DNA from: Nitrobacter sp047149785 | GTDB taxonomy: Bacteria > Pseudomonadota > Alphaproteobacteria > Rhizobiales > Xanthobacteraceae | Assembly (NCBI RefSeq): GCF_047149785.1 | Contig: NZ_BAAGBE010000001.1 | Coordinates: 2,046,001 to 2,110,000 of the forward strand | DNA: 64,000 nucleotides | Direction of reading: 5' to 3' | In this document: piece by piece, positions 7,574 to 16,400 of the stretch | How positions within the stretch are numbered: position 1 is the first letter of the stretch | How the letters are laid out: each line of letters starts with the position of its first letter | Made by a program: the position numbers and the translations under genes | The notes under the pieces: model-generated | Database searches by the model: none | Seen by the model: only the letters and a program-made list of their open reading frames with translations | Told to the model about the DNA's origin: nothing

Positions 7574-8788
7574 ATGACTGATCAAGCCAGCCAGGACGAC
7601 AAAATCGCGGAGACGCCCTTCGGCAAGCGGAGGGTCAAGCTGCGCGCCTGCATCGTCGAGCGCAAGCACCATGTGCGGTCGCTGCTTTGCGAAGCGATCG
7701 AGGAACAGGGGTTCATTCCGCACGCCTGCGCGACGCTGGACGACCTCGATGCTTCCCTGTGCGCCGATTTCCCCGATCTCATCGTCATCAACATCTCGAT
7801 GAACGGTCTGCCGGTTCCGCATATCCTGAACCTGCTTGCGAGCCGATCCAGCACCGGCACGGTGCTGCTGGTCGGGCCGCCGCACGCGCCGGCCGTCAGA
7901 GCGGCGCGGGAACTCGGCCACGAGCTGGCGCTGAACCTGCTGCCAGTGCTGGCGACCCCTTTTAGCGACTGCGACCTGCACGCCAGCGTCGCCGCCCTGG
8001 TGCCGGCCGATCCGCCCCCGCCGCCGGTCGATGTCGCCGAGGCGCTTGGCGCCGGCTGGCTCGAACTCTGGTATCAACCCAAGATCGACGCGCGAAGCCT
8101 TTCGCTGGGCGGCGCCGAGGCGCTGGTCCGGATGCGCCATCCGAACTGGGGAATCGTCCCGCCGGCCCATTTCATCCCCGACAAGGGCGATCCACATTTC
8201 CGTGCATTGTCGGACTTCGTCATCGGCCGGGTTTTCCAGGACTGGCGTTATCTCGTCGCCAAGTCCGGAAGCATCCATATGTCCATCAACCTGCCGCTCG
8301 CCTTTTTCACCGACGCCAACGCCATCGACGATCTGCGCCTGCGGTTTCCGGATCACCCGGCCTTCGACGGCCTGACCGTTGAGGTCGACGGCAGCGAAGT
8401 GGTGCGAAATCTGCCGCTCGCGCTCGAAGCGGCGCAGCGGTTGCGGTTTCATAACATAGGCTTCTCGCTCGACGACGTCGGCACCGAATGGCCGGCGCTG
8501 GCCGCGCTCGATGAATTTCCCTTCGCCGAGATCAAGCTCGATCGCCAATTCGTCGACGGCAGTTCGTCGGCGCGACTCAAGCGCTCCGTCTGCCGCCGGA
8601 TCGTCGAGCTGGCCAGGAGCCGCGGCATCAGGACGGTCGCCGAAGGCGTGGAGACCCGCGACGACTTCATCGCGATGCACGGCATCGGCGTCGATTTCAT
8701 CCAGGGCTTTCTGTTCGGCAAGCCGATGACCACGCGGAAATTCGCACGCAACAGCCGCCAGCGCCCGACCTTCGTTCCCGTCGCCTGA
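7574..8788 (+). CDS. Degenerate receiver-EAL cyclic-di-GMP phosphodiesterase
   Basis: A 404-residue protein. Residues 22-145 have the fold pattern of a receiver but without the acidic pocket (CIVERK) and with Asn/Ser where the phospho-Asp should be (IVINISMNG). Residues 155-395 form an EAL domain with most catalytic residues kept: E182 of EAL, N239, E270, D300-D301, K321, E357 and Q377, plus GFLFGKPM. Loop 6, normally DDFGTGYSS, reads DDVGTEWPA, which may weaken or regulate activity. It probably lowers c-di-GMP, or acts as a c-di-GMP binder. The ATG at 7574 follows a GGGGA ribosome-binding site. Confidence 0.88.
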   Translation: MTDQASQDDKIAETPFGKRRVKLRACIVERKHHVRSLLCEAIEEQGFIPHACATLDDLDASLCADFPDLIVINISMNGLPVPHILNLLASRSSTGTVLLVGPPHAPAVRAARELGHELALNLLPVLATPFSDCDLHASVAALVPADPPPPPVDVAEALGAGWLELWYQPKIDARSLSLGGAEALVRMRHPNWGIVPPAHFIPDKGDPHFRALSDFVIGRVFQDWRYLVAKSGSIHMSINLPLAFFTDANAIDDLRLRFPDHPAFDGLTVEVDGSEVVRNLPLALEAAQRLRFHNIGFSLDDVGTEWPALAALDEFPFAEIKLDRQFVDGSSSARLKRSVCRRIVELARSRGIRTVAEGVETRDDFIAMHGIGVDFIQGFLFGKPMTTRKFARNSRQRPTFVPVA

Positions 8789-8802
8789 CAGGCCGCAGAG
8801 AC

Positions 8803-9180
8803 TCAGCCGGCCCTGCCGAAGACCTTGCGCAGCTCGTCCTTCGCCGCTTCGAGCGTGCGACGGCGCGGCGCGGACAGATTCCTGCCGGCACGATTGATGT
8901 AGAACACCAGCATCGACATCGCCGAGCGGTAGGGATCGCTCTTGCGGCGATGGCTCCGTTCGGCGGAGCGTTTCAGCGACCGCGCGATGGCGGTCGCGCT
9001 GCGCTGCTTGAAAACATCATGCTCCAGATCGAGCGCGTCGCTCGTCGCCGTGACCCTGCCCGACCATTTGCGAACCGGCTTTTTCCGGCGCTTGGACGAT
9101 CCTGCGGGAGCCGACGATCCTGCGGGAGCCCTTGTTTTCGTGCGGGACGCCGACTTGCGCGCCGTTGACCTGTTCGGCAT
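8803..9180 (-). CDS. DUF3175 family basic protein
   Basis: A 125-residue, strongly basic protein. The N-terminal 50 residues are Lys/Arg/Ser/Ala-rich. The C-terminal part has the DUF3175 core: KWSGRVTATSDALDLEHDVF, IARSLKRSAERSHRRKSDPY, SAMSMLVFYINRAGRN, and LEAAKDELRKVFG. A GAGGAGA element lies seven bases before the ATG at 9180 and fixes this start. The family is often found near stress genes in soil bacteria, and a DNA-associated role is inference from charge. It is convergent with the EAL gene, 14 bases away. Confidence 0.85.
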   Translation of the reverse strand: MPNRSTARKSASRTKTRAPAGSSAPAGSSKRRKKPVRKWSGRVTATSDALDLEHDVFKQRSATAIARSLKRSAERSHRRKSDPYRSAMSMLVFYINRAGRNLSAPRRRTLEAAKDELRKVFGRAG

Positions 9181-9277
9181 TTTGCTCTCCTCGATCGGGG
9201 ACCCTATCCGACGCGTCCACAGGACAACGTCATGAGCGCCGAATCGGTTCACGGGTCTTTTGCGGAAAGTGTTTTGG

Positions 9278-9586
9278 CTATTGCCGGCTGCCGGGGCCGA
9301 CCACGCCTCCGTTTGTTTTCGCCGCGACGTCGTCGCCGGTCGCTTCCGCATTGGACTCGAACACCGCGCGGCACGGCGCGCCGAGTTGCGCCTGGTTCTG
9401 CCGCAGGCAGGCGACGATGCGGCCGACGTCTGGAATCTCGCTACCGCAAAGTCTGAAGACGTCCGGCGTGCAGGCCATTCGCTGGGCGAATGTGCCGCGG
9501 TATTCTTCGGCAAGGGCTGTGTGCGCGGCGGCAGCGAGACCGCCGGCCAGAATCCCGGAAACCAGGACAACTCGATGCTTGCGCAT
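9278..9586 (-). CDS. Small exported Cys-rich protein
   Basis: A 102-residue secreted protein with a signal sequence (hydrophobic residues 6-25, cut after ALAE or ALA). The mature part has four Cys in the pattern C-x7-C-x12-C-x9-C (ACTPDVFRLCGSEIPD, IVACLRQNQAQL, APCRAVF), as in the short Cys-rich repeat proteins common in Bradyrhizobium relatives. It is probably disulfide-bonded in the periplasm, function unknown. A broken relative with the nearly identical CRPDVFRLCGSYIPD occurs at 35724-35955. Confidence 0.8.
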   Translation of the reverse strand: MRKHRVVLVSGILAGGLAAAAHTALAEEYRGTFAQRMACTPDVFRLCGSEIPDVGRIVACLRQNQAQLGAPCRAVFESNAEATGDDVAAKTNGGVVGPGSRQ

Positions 9587-9741
9587 GTGCCACCTCTTCC
9601 GAATGCTTCACACGCCGCACCTCCTCAAACCATTGAGGCGACAGAAAGGTTCGTTTCGGGCAATAAGGTGAGGACGCGCAGTTCCAGGCGCGCTCGCGCG
9701 AACGAGCCGAAAGGGGTGCCAGCCGTTCCAGGTCTTTCATT

Positions 9742-10659
9742 TTATGAAAGTGGCTTTTTCCGCCTCGGACGCGCGAGCTGATCGGCAAGGTGTTCGATCA
9801 ACGCCTCGACACGCGCCGGCCGCGGGCCGCCCGGCGGCATCACCAGATGCACGGCGCCTTCGACCTGCTTCCAGTCCTTGAGAATGACTTCGACCTTTTT
9901 CTCGGCGATGGCTTCGGCCACGATGAAATCCGGCAGGTCGGCGATGCCTGTTCCAGCGATAACAGCGGGCAGCAGCGCCTCGCCGTTGTTGACGCGCAAT
10001 TGGCCGGACGGCCGCACGCTCGCCTGTTCGCCGCGCGCATTGGTGTAGCGCCAGATGCCGGGCGTCGACAGATAGGCATATCCCAGGCAATTATGGTCGG
10101 CGAGATGCATCGGATGCCTCGGCGTGCCGTGCGCCTTCAGATAGGCGCGCGATGCCACGGTATGGCGCGGCATCGCGCAAAGCCGCCGCGCCACCAGCGA
10201 GGAATCCGGCAGGCTCGCGATCCGCACGCCGGCGTCGAACCCCTCCCCGATCAGATCGACCATCGCGTCGCTGAAATGAAGATCGACCGAGACTTCCGGA
10301 TATTTTTCAAGGAATGCCGGCAACAGCGGTGCGATCACCCTGACGCCGAACGTCATGGGCACCGCGAGCCGCACCCGCCCGCGCGGCGCGCTCGATCGCG
10401 CCAGCGCCTCGTTCTCGGCAGCCTCGCCATCGGCGAGCAGGCGCGACGCGCGCTCTGAAAGATGTTTGCCGGCATCGGTCAGCGCCAAACGTCGTGAGGT
10501 GCGGTTGAACAGCCTGGCGCCGAGCCGCGCCTCAAGCCGGCCGACGGCCTTGGAGACCGTCGCCTTTGACAGCGCAAGCTCGGCCGCGGCCGCCGCGAAG
10601 GAGCGCATCTCCACCACCTTGGCGAAAATCGCCAGCGCCTCGAAGTCCGGCAGTTTCAC
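9742..10659 (-). CDS. LysR-family transcriptional regulator
   Basis: A 305-residue regulator with an N-terminal winged helix-turn-helix (FAKVVEMRSFAAAAAELALSKATVSKAVGRLE) and a C-terminal effector domain (RVRLAVPMTFGVRVIAPLLPAFLEKYPEV, AGTGIADLPDFIV). It is divergent from pirin-wrbA, with about 160 bases between. LysR proteins commonly control such a divergent target, so it likely senses an electrophile or quinone stress signal for pirin and WrbA; that link is inference. The C-terminus ends in a basic RPRRKK. Confidence 0.92.
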   Translation of the reverse strand: MKLPDFEALAIFAKVVEMRSFAAAAAELALSKATVSKAVGRLEARLGARLFNRTSRRLALTDAGKHLSERASRLLADGEAAENEALARSSAPRGRVRLAVPMTFGVRVIAPLLPAFLEKYPEVSVDLHFSDAMVDLIGEGFDAGVRIASLPDSSLVARRLCAMPRHTVASRAYLKAHGTPRHPMHLADHNCLGYAYLSTPGIWRYTNARGEQASVRPSGQLRVNNGEALLPAVIAGTGIADLPDFIVAEAIAEKKVEVILKDWKQVEGAVHLVMPPGGPRPARVEALIEHLADQLARPRRKKPLS

Positions 10660-10817
10660 GACTTCGCCTCATCCTCCAAATGGTCAATTTTAGGAAACAA
10701 TACGTTTCCATAGTTTCTATTTATACATCAAACGGGAGAGCCTATCCATCCATCAATCCACAGCCGGAGCGGCGGACGCGGCCGCTGCGGCGAATGCGAA
10801 AATGGAAAGGACAGGAC

Positions 10818-11516
10818 ATGATCGAACTCAGGCCTTTCAACAAACTCGGCGGCGCCGACCATGGCTGGCTGAAAGCGAAGCATCACTTCTCGTTCGCCGG
10901 CTATTACGACCCGGACAAGATGGGGCATGGCAGCCTGCGCGTCTGGAACGACGACGAGATCGCGCCCAACAGCGGGTTTCCGGCGCATCCCCACGCCAAC
11001 ATGGAGATCATCACCTATGTTCGCGAAGGTGCGATCACCCATCAGGACAGCATGGGCAATCAGGGCCGCACCGAAGCGGGCGACGTGCAGGTGATGAGCG
11101 CGGGCTCGGGCGTGCGTCACTCCGAATACAATCTCGAGCCGGTGAAAACCACGCTGTTCCAGATCTGGATCGAGCCGAAGGCTGACGGCGGCGAACCCGC
11201 CTGGGGCGCGAAGCCTTTCCCGAAAGGCGACCGCTCCGGCAAGCTGGTCACGCTCGCCAGCGGATTCAAAGCCGACAACGACGCGCTGCCGATCCGTGCC
11301 GACGCGCGCGTGCTGGCGACCACGCTGAAGGCCGGCGAGAGCGCAAGCTACGCGGCGGACAAGACGCGCAACCTGTATCTCGTCCCCGCGGTCGGTGCGG
11401 TCGAGGTCAACGGCGTGCGCGTCAACGCCCGCGACGGCGCGGCCATCCGCAATGAGGCCACCGTCAACATCACCGCGCTGGAGGATTCCGAAGTGGTGCT
11501 GGTCGACGCGGCGTAA
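10818..11516 (+). CDS. Pirin family protein
   Basis: A 232-residue bicupin of the pirin/YhaK type. The metal-site pattern is visible: HPHANMEIITYV (two His), then the glutamate-containing strand, and GSGVRHSEYN (His). Bacterial pirins can oxidise quercetin or act in stress responses. The ATG at 10818 is preceded by AAAGGACAGGAC and directly followed by the typical IELRPFNKLGGADHGWLK start. It forms a two-gene unit with wrbA and is divergent from the LysR gene. Confidence 0.92.
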   Translation: MIELRPFNKLGGADHGWLKAKHHFSFAGYYDPDKMGHGSLRVWNDDEIAPNSGFPAHPHANMEIITYVREGAITHQDSMGNQGRTEAGDVQVMSAGSGVRHSEYNLEPVKTTLFQIWIEPKADGGEPAWGAKPFPKGDRSGKLVTLASGFKADNDALPIRADARVLATTLKAGESASYAADKTRNLYLVPAVGAVEVNGVRVNARDGAAIRNEATVNITALEDSEVVLVDAA

Positions 11517-11537
11517 GCCGTCACCGACGCAACGAAC

Positions 11538-11566
11538 GGACGCGCGGCCAGATCCGCCGCGCGTCC
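11538..11566 (+). other. Intercistronic hairpin between pirin and wrbA
   Basis: A perfect 10-bp stem (GGACGCGCGG pairs with CCGCGCGTCC) lies 21 bases after the pirin stop. No run of T follows (CCTTCC), so it is not a standard terminator. It could stabilise the upstream message or lower wrbA expression. Confidence 0.45.
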
Positions 11567-11590
11567 CCTTCCAAACGTGGAAACCGACAA

Positions 11591-12190
11591 ATGGCAAAAG
11601 TTCTCGTTCTCTACTACTCCGCCTACGGACATATCGAGGCGATGGCAAACGCCGTCGCAGAGGGCGCCCGCGAGGCCGGCGCCACCGTCGATATCAAGAG
11701 GGTGCCCGAACTCGTGCCCGAAGCCGTTGCGAAGGCAAAACGCTTCAAACTCGATCAGGCCGCGCCGCTGGCGAAGATCGAGGACCTCGCCAACTATGAC
11801 GCGATTGTTGTCGGCACCGGCACCCGGTTCGGCCGGATGCCGTCGCAGATGGCGAACTTCCTTGATCAGGCCGGTGGCCTGTGGGCCAGGGGCGCGTTGC
11901 ACGGCAAGGTCGGCGGCGCGTTTTCATCGAGCGCGACCCAGCATGGCGGCCAGGAAACCACGCTGTTCTCGATCATCACCAACCTCCTGCACTTCGGCAT
12001 GATAATCGTGGGCCTCAATTACGGCTTCGCCGGCCAGATGGGCGTCAACGAGGTCACCGGCGGCGCGCCCTATGGCGCGACCACCATCGCCGACGGCGAC
12101 GGCAGCCGCCAACCGAGCGCGAACGAACTCGAAGGCGCGCGCTATCAGGGCAGGATGATCGCCGAGACGGCGACGAAACTGCACGGCTGA
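11591..12190 (+). CDS. wrbA: NAD(P)H:quinone oxidoreductase WrbA
   Basis: A 199-residue flavodoxin-like quinone reductase that takes quinones to hydroquinones in one two-electron step, avoiding semiquinone radicals. It has the FMN-binding start KVLVLYYSAYGHIEAMA, GTGTRFGRMPSQMANFLDQ, the FSSSATQHGGQETTL loop, and a C-terminal GARYQGRMIAETATKL. Length and motifs match WrbA. It lies 74 bases after pirin on the same strand, and the pair with the divergent LysR gene looks like a quinone-stress module. Confidence 0.95.
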   Translation: MAKVLVLYYSAYGHIEAMANAVAEGAREAGATVDIKRVPELVPEAVAKAKRFKLDQAAPLAKIEDLANYDAIVVGTGTRFGRMPSQMANFLDQAGGLWARGALHGKVGGAFSSSATQHGGQETTLFSIITNLLHFGMIIVGLNYGFAGQMGVNEVTGGAPYGATTIADGDGSRQPSANELEGARYQGRMIAETATKLHG

Positions 12191-12428
12191 TGACGGTGAT
12201 GACGGCGGAGCGGCGTTCTCAAAGCGCGAGCGCCGGACCGTTATCCTGCCATTGCTGTCGGCGAAAGCTTCATTGACCCCTCGCACGGCGAGCGCGCGGC
12301 GACCGCGTTTTGGTTCGCGACCGCAGCCTTTCGCACCAAACGCCCACAAGCACTGCGAACGCCGTGGCCAAGACCCTGCGGGTCGTGTATCAGACCACCA
12401 GGAAACACACCCATTCACGGAACACGCC

Positions 12429-13472
12429 TTGGCACGGGATTCGACCATCAAGCCATTTCTCGAGGTGCTTTCGGGCCGCCGCCAGACCGTGCCGCCGATC
12501 TGGATGATGCGCCAGGCCGGCCGCTATCTGCCCGAATATCGCGAGTTGCGCGCCAAGGCCGGCGGCTTTCTCGACCTCTGCTTCACGCCGGAATTCGCCG
12601 CCGAGGTGACGTTGCAGCCGGTCCGCCGCTTCGCCTTCGACGCAGCGATCATTTTCTCCGACATCCTCGTCATTCCCTACGCGCTCGGGCGCTCGGTGCG
12701 CTTCGAGGCCGGAGAAGGCCCGCGGCTTGATCCGCTCGATACCCCGGACAAGGCCGCAACGCTTGCGCGCGAAGCCGACATGACGAAACTCGAACCCGTG
12801 TTCGAGGCGCTGCGCCGCGTCAGGCGCGAGCTCGATTCAAGGACCGCACTGATCGGTTTCTGCGGCGCGCCGTGGACGGTCGCGACCTATATGGTCGCCG
12901 GACAGGGTACGCCCGATCAGGCGCCCGCGCGGATGATGGCCTATCGCCACCCGGACGCTTTCGCGAAAATCATCGATGCCATCGTCGACAACTCGATCCG
13001 CTATCTGCTCGGCCAGCTCAAGGCCGGCGCGGATGCGCTGCAGATTTTCGATACATGGGCGGGCGTGCTGCCGCCGCGCGAATTTGCGCGGTGGTCGATC
13101 GAACCCACCAAACGCATTGTGGCAGGCGTGCGAAAACAAGTTCCGGATGCGAAGATCATCGGATTTCCCCGTGGCGCCGGCGCGCTGCTGCCGTCCTATG
13201 TCGAGGCGACCGGCGTCGATGCGGTCAGCATCGACTGGACGGCGGAGCCGTCATTGATCCGGGACAAGGTCCAGAACCGGGTCGCCGTTCAGGGCAATCT
13301 CGATCCGCTGGCGCTGATCGCGGGCGGCGCCGCGCTCGACCGCGCGGTCGATGACGTGCTGACGAATTTTGCCGGAGGCCGCCTGATCTTCAATCTCGGC
13401 CACGGCATTCAGCCGGAAACGCCGATCCCGCACGTCGAACAGATGATCCGCCGGGTCCGCGGGATCACTTGA
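12429..13472 (+). CDS. hemE: Uroporphyrinogen decarboxylase
   Basis: Decarboxylates uroporphyrinogen III to coproporphyrinogen III in heme synthesis. Motifs: PPIWMMRQAGRYLPEYRELR, the catalytic-Asp region AAIIFSDILVIP, GFCGAPWTVATYMV, IGFPRGAG and NLGHGIQPETP. The TTG at 12429 is chosen because it gives 347 residues (normal length), has a CGGA upstream, and starts ARDSTIKPFLEVL. The open frame further upstream has atypical, Arg-rich composition. The 3' end overlaps the convergent TusA-like gene by 8 bases. Confidence 0.93.
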   Translation: MARDSTIKPFLEVLSGRRQTVPPIWMMRQAGRYLPEYRELRAKAGGFLDLCFTPEFAAEVTLQPVRRFAFDAAIIFSDILVIPYALGRSVRFEAGEGPRLDPLDTPDKAATLAREADMTKLEPVFEALRRVRRELDSRTALIGFCGAPWTVATYMVAGQGTPDQAPARMMAYRHPDAFAKIIDAIVDNSIRYLLGQLKAGADALQIFDTWAGVLPPREFARWSIEPTKRIVAGVRKQVPDAKIIGFPRGAGALLPSYVEATGVDAVSIDWTAEPSLIRDKVQNRVAVQGNLDPLALIAGGAALDRAVDDVLTNFAGGRLIFNLGHGIQPETPIPHVEQMIRRVRGIT

Positions 13473-13749
13473 CGTAGGGACACCAGGACCGCAACGAGAA
13501 GCGGGCGTCCAGCGGCACCGGACCTCCGCCTTTTTTGATCAAAAAAACGATCCGTCGCTCCGCGCGTTCGGTGATTTCCACGGAATCGCCGGTCTCCCGG
13601 ACCAGGTTCGGAATATCGATCACCGAGAGCGGGTCGGTGCAATGCACCTCCAGCCGGTCGCCGGGCGTCAGCGATTTCAACGCCTTGCGGGTCTTGAGCG
13701 CCGGCATCGGGCACTTCAGCCCGGTGAGATCGAGTTTCGTTATCAGCAT
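13465..13749 (-). CDS. TusA-family sulfurtransferase-like protein
   Basis: A 94-residue protein. Its first 70 residues match the TusA/SirA fold, with the sulfur-carrying Cys in LDLTGLKCPMPALKTRKALK. About 20 extra residues follow the fold and end RFSLRSWCPYVK with one more Cys. TusA proteins relay sulfur for tRNA thiolation or molybdenum cofactor use, and the exact partner cannot be read here. It is convergent with hemE (8-base overlap of 3' ends) and about 100 bases downstream of msrA on the same strand. Confidence 0.85.
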   Translation of the reverse strand: MLITKLDLTGLKCPMPALKTRKALKSLTPGDRLEVHCTDPLSVIDIPNLVRETGDSVEITERAERRIVFLIKKGGGPVPLDARFSLRSWCPYVK

Positions 13750-13852
13750 CCCATGAACATGGCGAATCCAGATGGGACCGTCAACCGGCGGCCCGTCATG
13801 TCTGTCTTACATTGGCTCCAAAAATCCCCGTCGAGAGAAATTCCCGCCGCCC

Positions 13853-14392
13853 TCACCGGCCTTCGCGAGCCATCGCCTGACCGGCTTCCCGCCGGTGCAG
13901 CAGCTTCCAGTTTGGCCGGACGAAATGGCAGGTGTAGCCGTCCGGATAGCGTTCCAGGTAGTCCTGATGCTCGGGCTCGGCCTCCCAGAACGGTCCGGCC
14001 GGCGCAAGCTCGGTGACGACCTTCCCCGGCCAAAGACCTGACGCGTCAACGTCGGCGATGGTGTCTTCGGCGATCCGCCTCTGCTCCTCGCTGGCGTAGA
14101 AGATCGCGGAACGATAGCTCGGGCCGCGGTCGTTGCCCTGCCGGTTCGGCGTAGTCGGATCGTGGATCTGGAAGAAGAATTCCAGCAGTTGCCGGTAGCT
14201 CAGCGCGGTCGGATCGAAGACGATTTCGATGGCCTCGGCATGGCTGCCATGATTGCGATAGGTCGCGTTCGGCACCTCGCCGCCGGTGTAGCCGACCCGG
14301 GTCGAGATCACGCCGGGATGCCGGCGAAAGAGGTCCTGCACGCCCCAGAAACACCCGCCGGCGAGGACTGCGCGTTCCGTCGAAGCTGTCAT
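13853..14392 (-). CDS. msrA: Peptide methionine-S-sulfoxide reductase (cytosolic)
   Basis: A 179-residue MsrA that repairs the S-epimer of methionine sulfoxide. The catalytic Cys is C14 in AGGCFWGVQDLF. Other motifs are GYTGGEVPNATYRNHGSHAEA, FFQIHDPTTPNRQGNDRGPSYRSAIF and EHQDYLERYP. The ATG at 14392 has a strong AGGAGGTGG ribosome-binding site; an earlier in-frame ATG at 14416 does not. It has no signal peptide, unlike the second MsrA at 56458. The C-terminal Cys-rich recycling tail is not obvious. Confidence 0.95.
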   Translation of the reverse strand: MTASTERAVLAGGCFWGVQDLFRRHPGVISTRVGYTGGEVPNATYRNHGSHAEAIEIVFDPTALSYRQLLEFFFQIHDPTTPNRQGNDRGPSYRSAIFYASEEQRRIAEDTIADVDASGLWPGKVVTELAPAGPFWEAEPEHQDYLERYPDGYTCHFVRPNWKLLHRREAGQAMAREGR

Positions 14393-14710
14393 ACCACCTC
14401 CTCTTCTGGCGGCCATCTCCGCCGCATGCCATACCGGATCTGGATATCGGACAGTCGGCTATCAAGCCGTCTGCGCCGACGAGACGACCTGAAATCCGCA
14501 AATCTACGGCTTTTTCTGCCGCTTCTGCTTGGGAGCGGCTATGAAGGCGGCCATGAAGAAACAGAGGCCCGAACGTATTGCCGGCCCATTGCATATCCCG
14601 GCCATCCCCGCAACCCGGATTCGCCAGTTGCATAACGGCCCGATGCCGAGCTATTCGGAAGGCCAGTCGAGGCCTATTGTCTGAGCCTTCGAATCAAAAT
14701 GAGGATCGGG
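14393..14710. other. Intergenic region between msrA and a small gene
   Basis: About 320 bases divergent between msrA and the next gene. Frames here are short or Arg-rich shadows, and I see no RNA gene or clear dyad. It should hold the promoters of both flanking genes. Confidence 0.3.
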
Positions 14711-14941
14711 ATGCCCTTCAAGGTTGACGACACGAAGTTCGCGCTGGACGATCACGCCCCCTTCGGAAAGCTGTGGGGCAGGTTTTTGATCGATGTGGTG
14801 GATAGCGATACCGATACCAGGCGGACAATCCAGCTCGAGGTTCTTCTGGAGAAGAGCGACCGGTATCCGTTCTTTCATTATGAAAAGCTGGGGCGGGCAG
14901 AAGCCAAGAAATTGCTGAGCACAGTCGCGGAACAATTGTAG
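14711..14941 (+). CDS. Hypothetical protein
   Basis: A 76-residue soluble protein beginning MPFKVDDTKFALDDHAPFGKLWGRFLIDVV and ending KLGRAEAKKLLSTVAEQL. GAGGATCGGG immediately before the ATG at 14711 may act as the ribosome-binding site; an ATG at 14699 would add four residues. The alternating pattern suggests a small alpha/beta fold. I do not recognise a family. Confidence 0.55.
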   Translation: MPFKVDDTKFALDDHAPFGKLWGRFLIDVVDSDTDTRRTIQLEVLLEKSDRYPFFHYEKLGRAEAKKLLSTVAEQL

Positions 14942-15047
14942 GTTCCTCGTCGCTCGTCCAGTCCGACAGCCCTGCTTTTGAACGGTCAGGCAGGGGCATC
15001 GCTTTTTCCCGCCGCAGTCGGAGCGAGCCCCCCCCCCGAGATCGTCC

Positions 15048-15761
15048 TCACCGAATGCGCCGCGCATTGCTCCCTGCTTGCCGCTTTGGGCAATGTCGCG
15101 CTCGCGCCGGAAGGCGAGCCGCCAATCCCGCCCGCGATTGCTGTTCGGCTTTCCTGGTTCGATAGCGCTGTGAACGATGTTCGGCGTCGCTCCAATGGCT
15201 GGGCGATCGTTCCGTAACCGCCCAGATGTGGCCGAAAGGATCGAAAAACGTCGCGCCGCGAACGCCTTCGATGCTCGATTGCGGCTTGTCTCGAACCGTG
15301 GCCCCGGCGACGATCGCTCTGCGGAGCACGTCTTCGACGTTGTTCACCGCCAGACGAAGGATCACGTTGACCGCACCCCTCTCCTTCGGGAAGAACGGCC
15401 CTCCCCGCCATGGCTCAGCCTCTCGTCGCGGATTTGCCCCTGCAATTGAAATGACGGTTTCCCCGACGCGCAGGTCAAACCCAACCCATAGATTGTCCGG
15501 GCTATAGATGGCAGTTGAAGACGTGTCGAAGGCGTCCTCATAGAATCGAACAGCCTCGGCCTGCCGGCCATGCTCTATGAAAATCGTCAAACTTAGCGAC
15601 AGATCGCTATCGCATGCGGCCTTCAACACGTTCCAGTCCGAGAAGCCGGCCTGGCTCGCAACAATTTCAAGACAATCACTATGCGACAGATACATGCCTC
15701 GCTCGGCGAGCGCATGACGCATCGCCTTCGCCATGGACTTATAACGCGTGAGGCTCTCCAT
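15048..15761 (-). CDS. Glyoxalase/VOC superfamily protein with an N-terminal helical domain
   Basis: A 237-residue protein. Residues 1-50 (YKSMAKAMRHALAERGMYLSHSDCLEIVASQAGF) match the helical segment found before some VOC domains. Residues 60-175 are a VOC domain: FIEHGRQAEAVRFYEDAFD, LWVGFDLRVGETVISIAGA, VNVILRLAVNNVEDVLRRAI, ATFFDPFGHIWAVTE. The family includes glyoxalases and resistance proteins, and the substrate is unknown. The C-terminal 45 residues are Arg/Ala-rich and low in complexity. The ATG at 15761 follows AGGGGAG. Confidence 0.8.
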   Translation of the reverse strand: MESLTRYKSMAKAMRHALAERGMYLSHSDCLEIVASQAGFSDWNVLKAACDSDLSLSLTIFIEHGRQAEAVRFYEDAFDTSSTAIYSPDNLWVGFDLRVGETVISIAGANPRREAEPWRGGPFFPKERGAVNVILRLAVNNVEDVLRRAIVAGATVRDKPQSSIEGVRGATFFDPFGHIWAVTERSPSHWSDAEHRSQRYRTRKAEQQSRAGLAARLPARARHCPKRQAGSNARRIR

Positions 15762-16400
15762 GATTGGCTCCCCTTGGCTGGGCGCATTCGATGTCAGTGC
15801 TCGCATTGCTGACGGTCGCCCGGACAGGGTCCAACCTGGGAAGCTTGTGCATTCACCATTCCGAAGGAAGCGAGCGGCAGGCTGCACGGCCTGTTCGCGA
15901 TTATATCAAGATTCGTTCAATAGCACGAACGCCGATCTCGGAACGAACGCAAGGTCCATCGATCGCGCGGAGCTGGCATTTCCACTTCATCGAGCGATTC
16001 TAAGAACACGATAAGCAAGCGCTCCGCGATCAAACTATCTCAATCCGATTGAGTTCGCCGGATTAGCTTAACTGGGCATTTATCAAACGGCAGCAAGCCG
16101 GGGGGTATCAAGTACGCCGTCGCCGAAACGTTGTTGACTACATCTGTCAGCACGCGCTCTCTGTTGCACGCCTGTTGCTAACCGGGGGTGCCATGGCTTC
16201 CGCAATCAAGCAATATACGAGCTTGTCGGAAGCGGCCGGTGGGAAAAACGCCCGGCTTTCCGCTGCGGGATCTGCCCGCCGCGCTACCGAAAACGCAGCC
16301 GCGTCGGAGTGCGAACGGCATCGGCCTACGAACTCCAATCATCAACCTTCTGCAAGCAGATGTCCGACACCGGCTTTCGAGCCGAAAAGGGGGTGACGAC
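15762..16400. other. Intergenic region upstream of the tyrosinase gene
   Basis: About 640 bases with no supportable gene. The frame of the tyrosinase is open back to 16188, but the composition before 16401 is not protein-like. A TTGACT at about 16134 could be a -35 element, without a convincing -10. The bases around 16010-16090 are less GC-rich than the neighbours. Confidence 0.3.

Noticed and set aside
13531..13546. Perfect palindrome TTTTTTGATCAAAAAA as a FixK or other operator
   Set aside because: It lies inside the TusA-like coding region (Leu-Ile-Lys-Lys codons), and the half-sites lack the four-base spacing.
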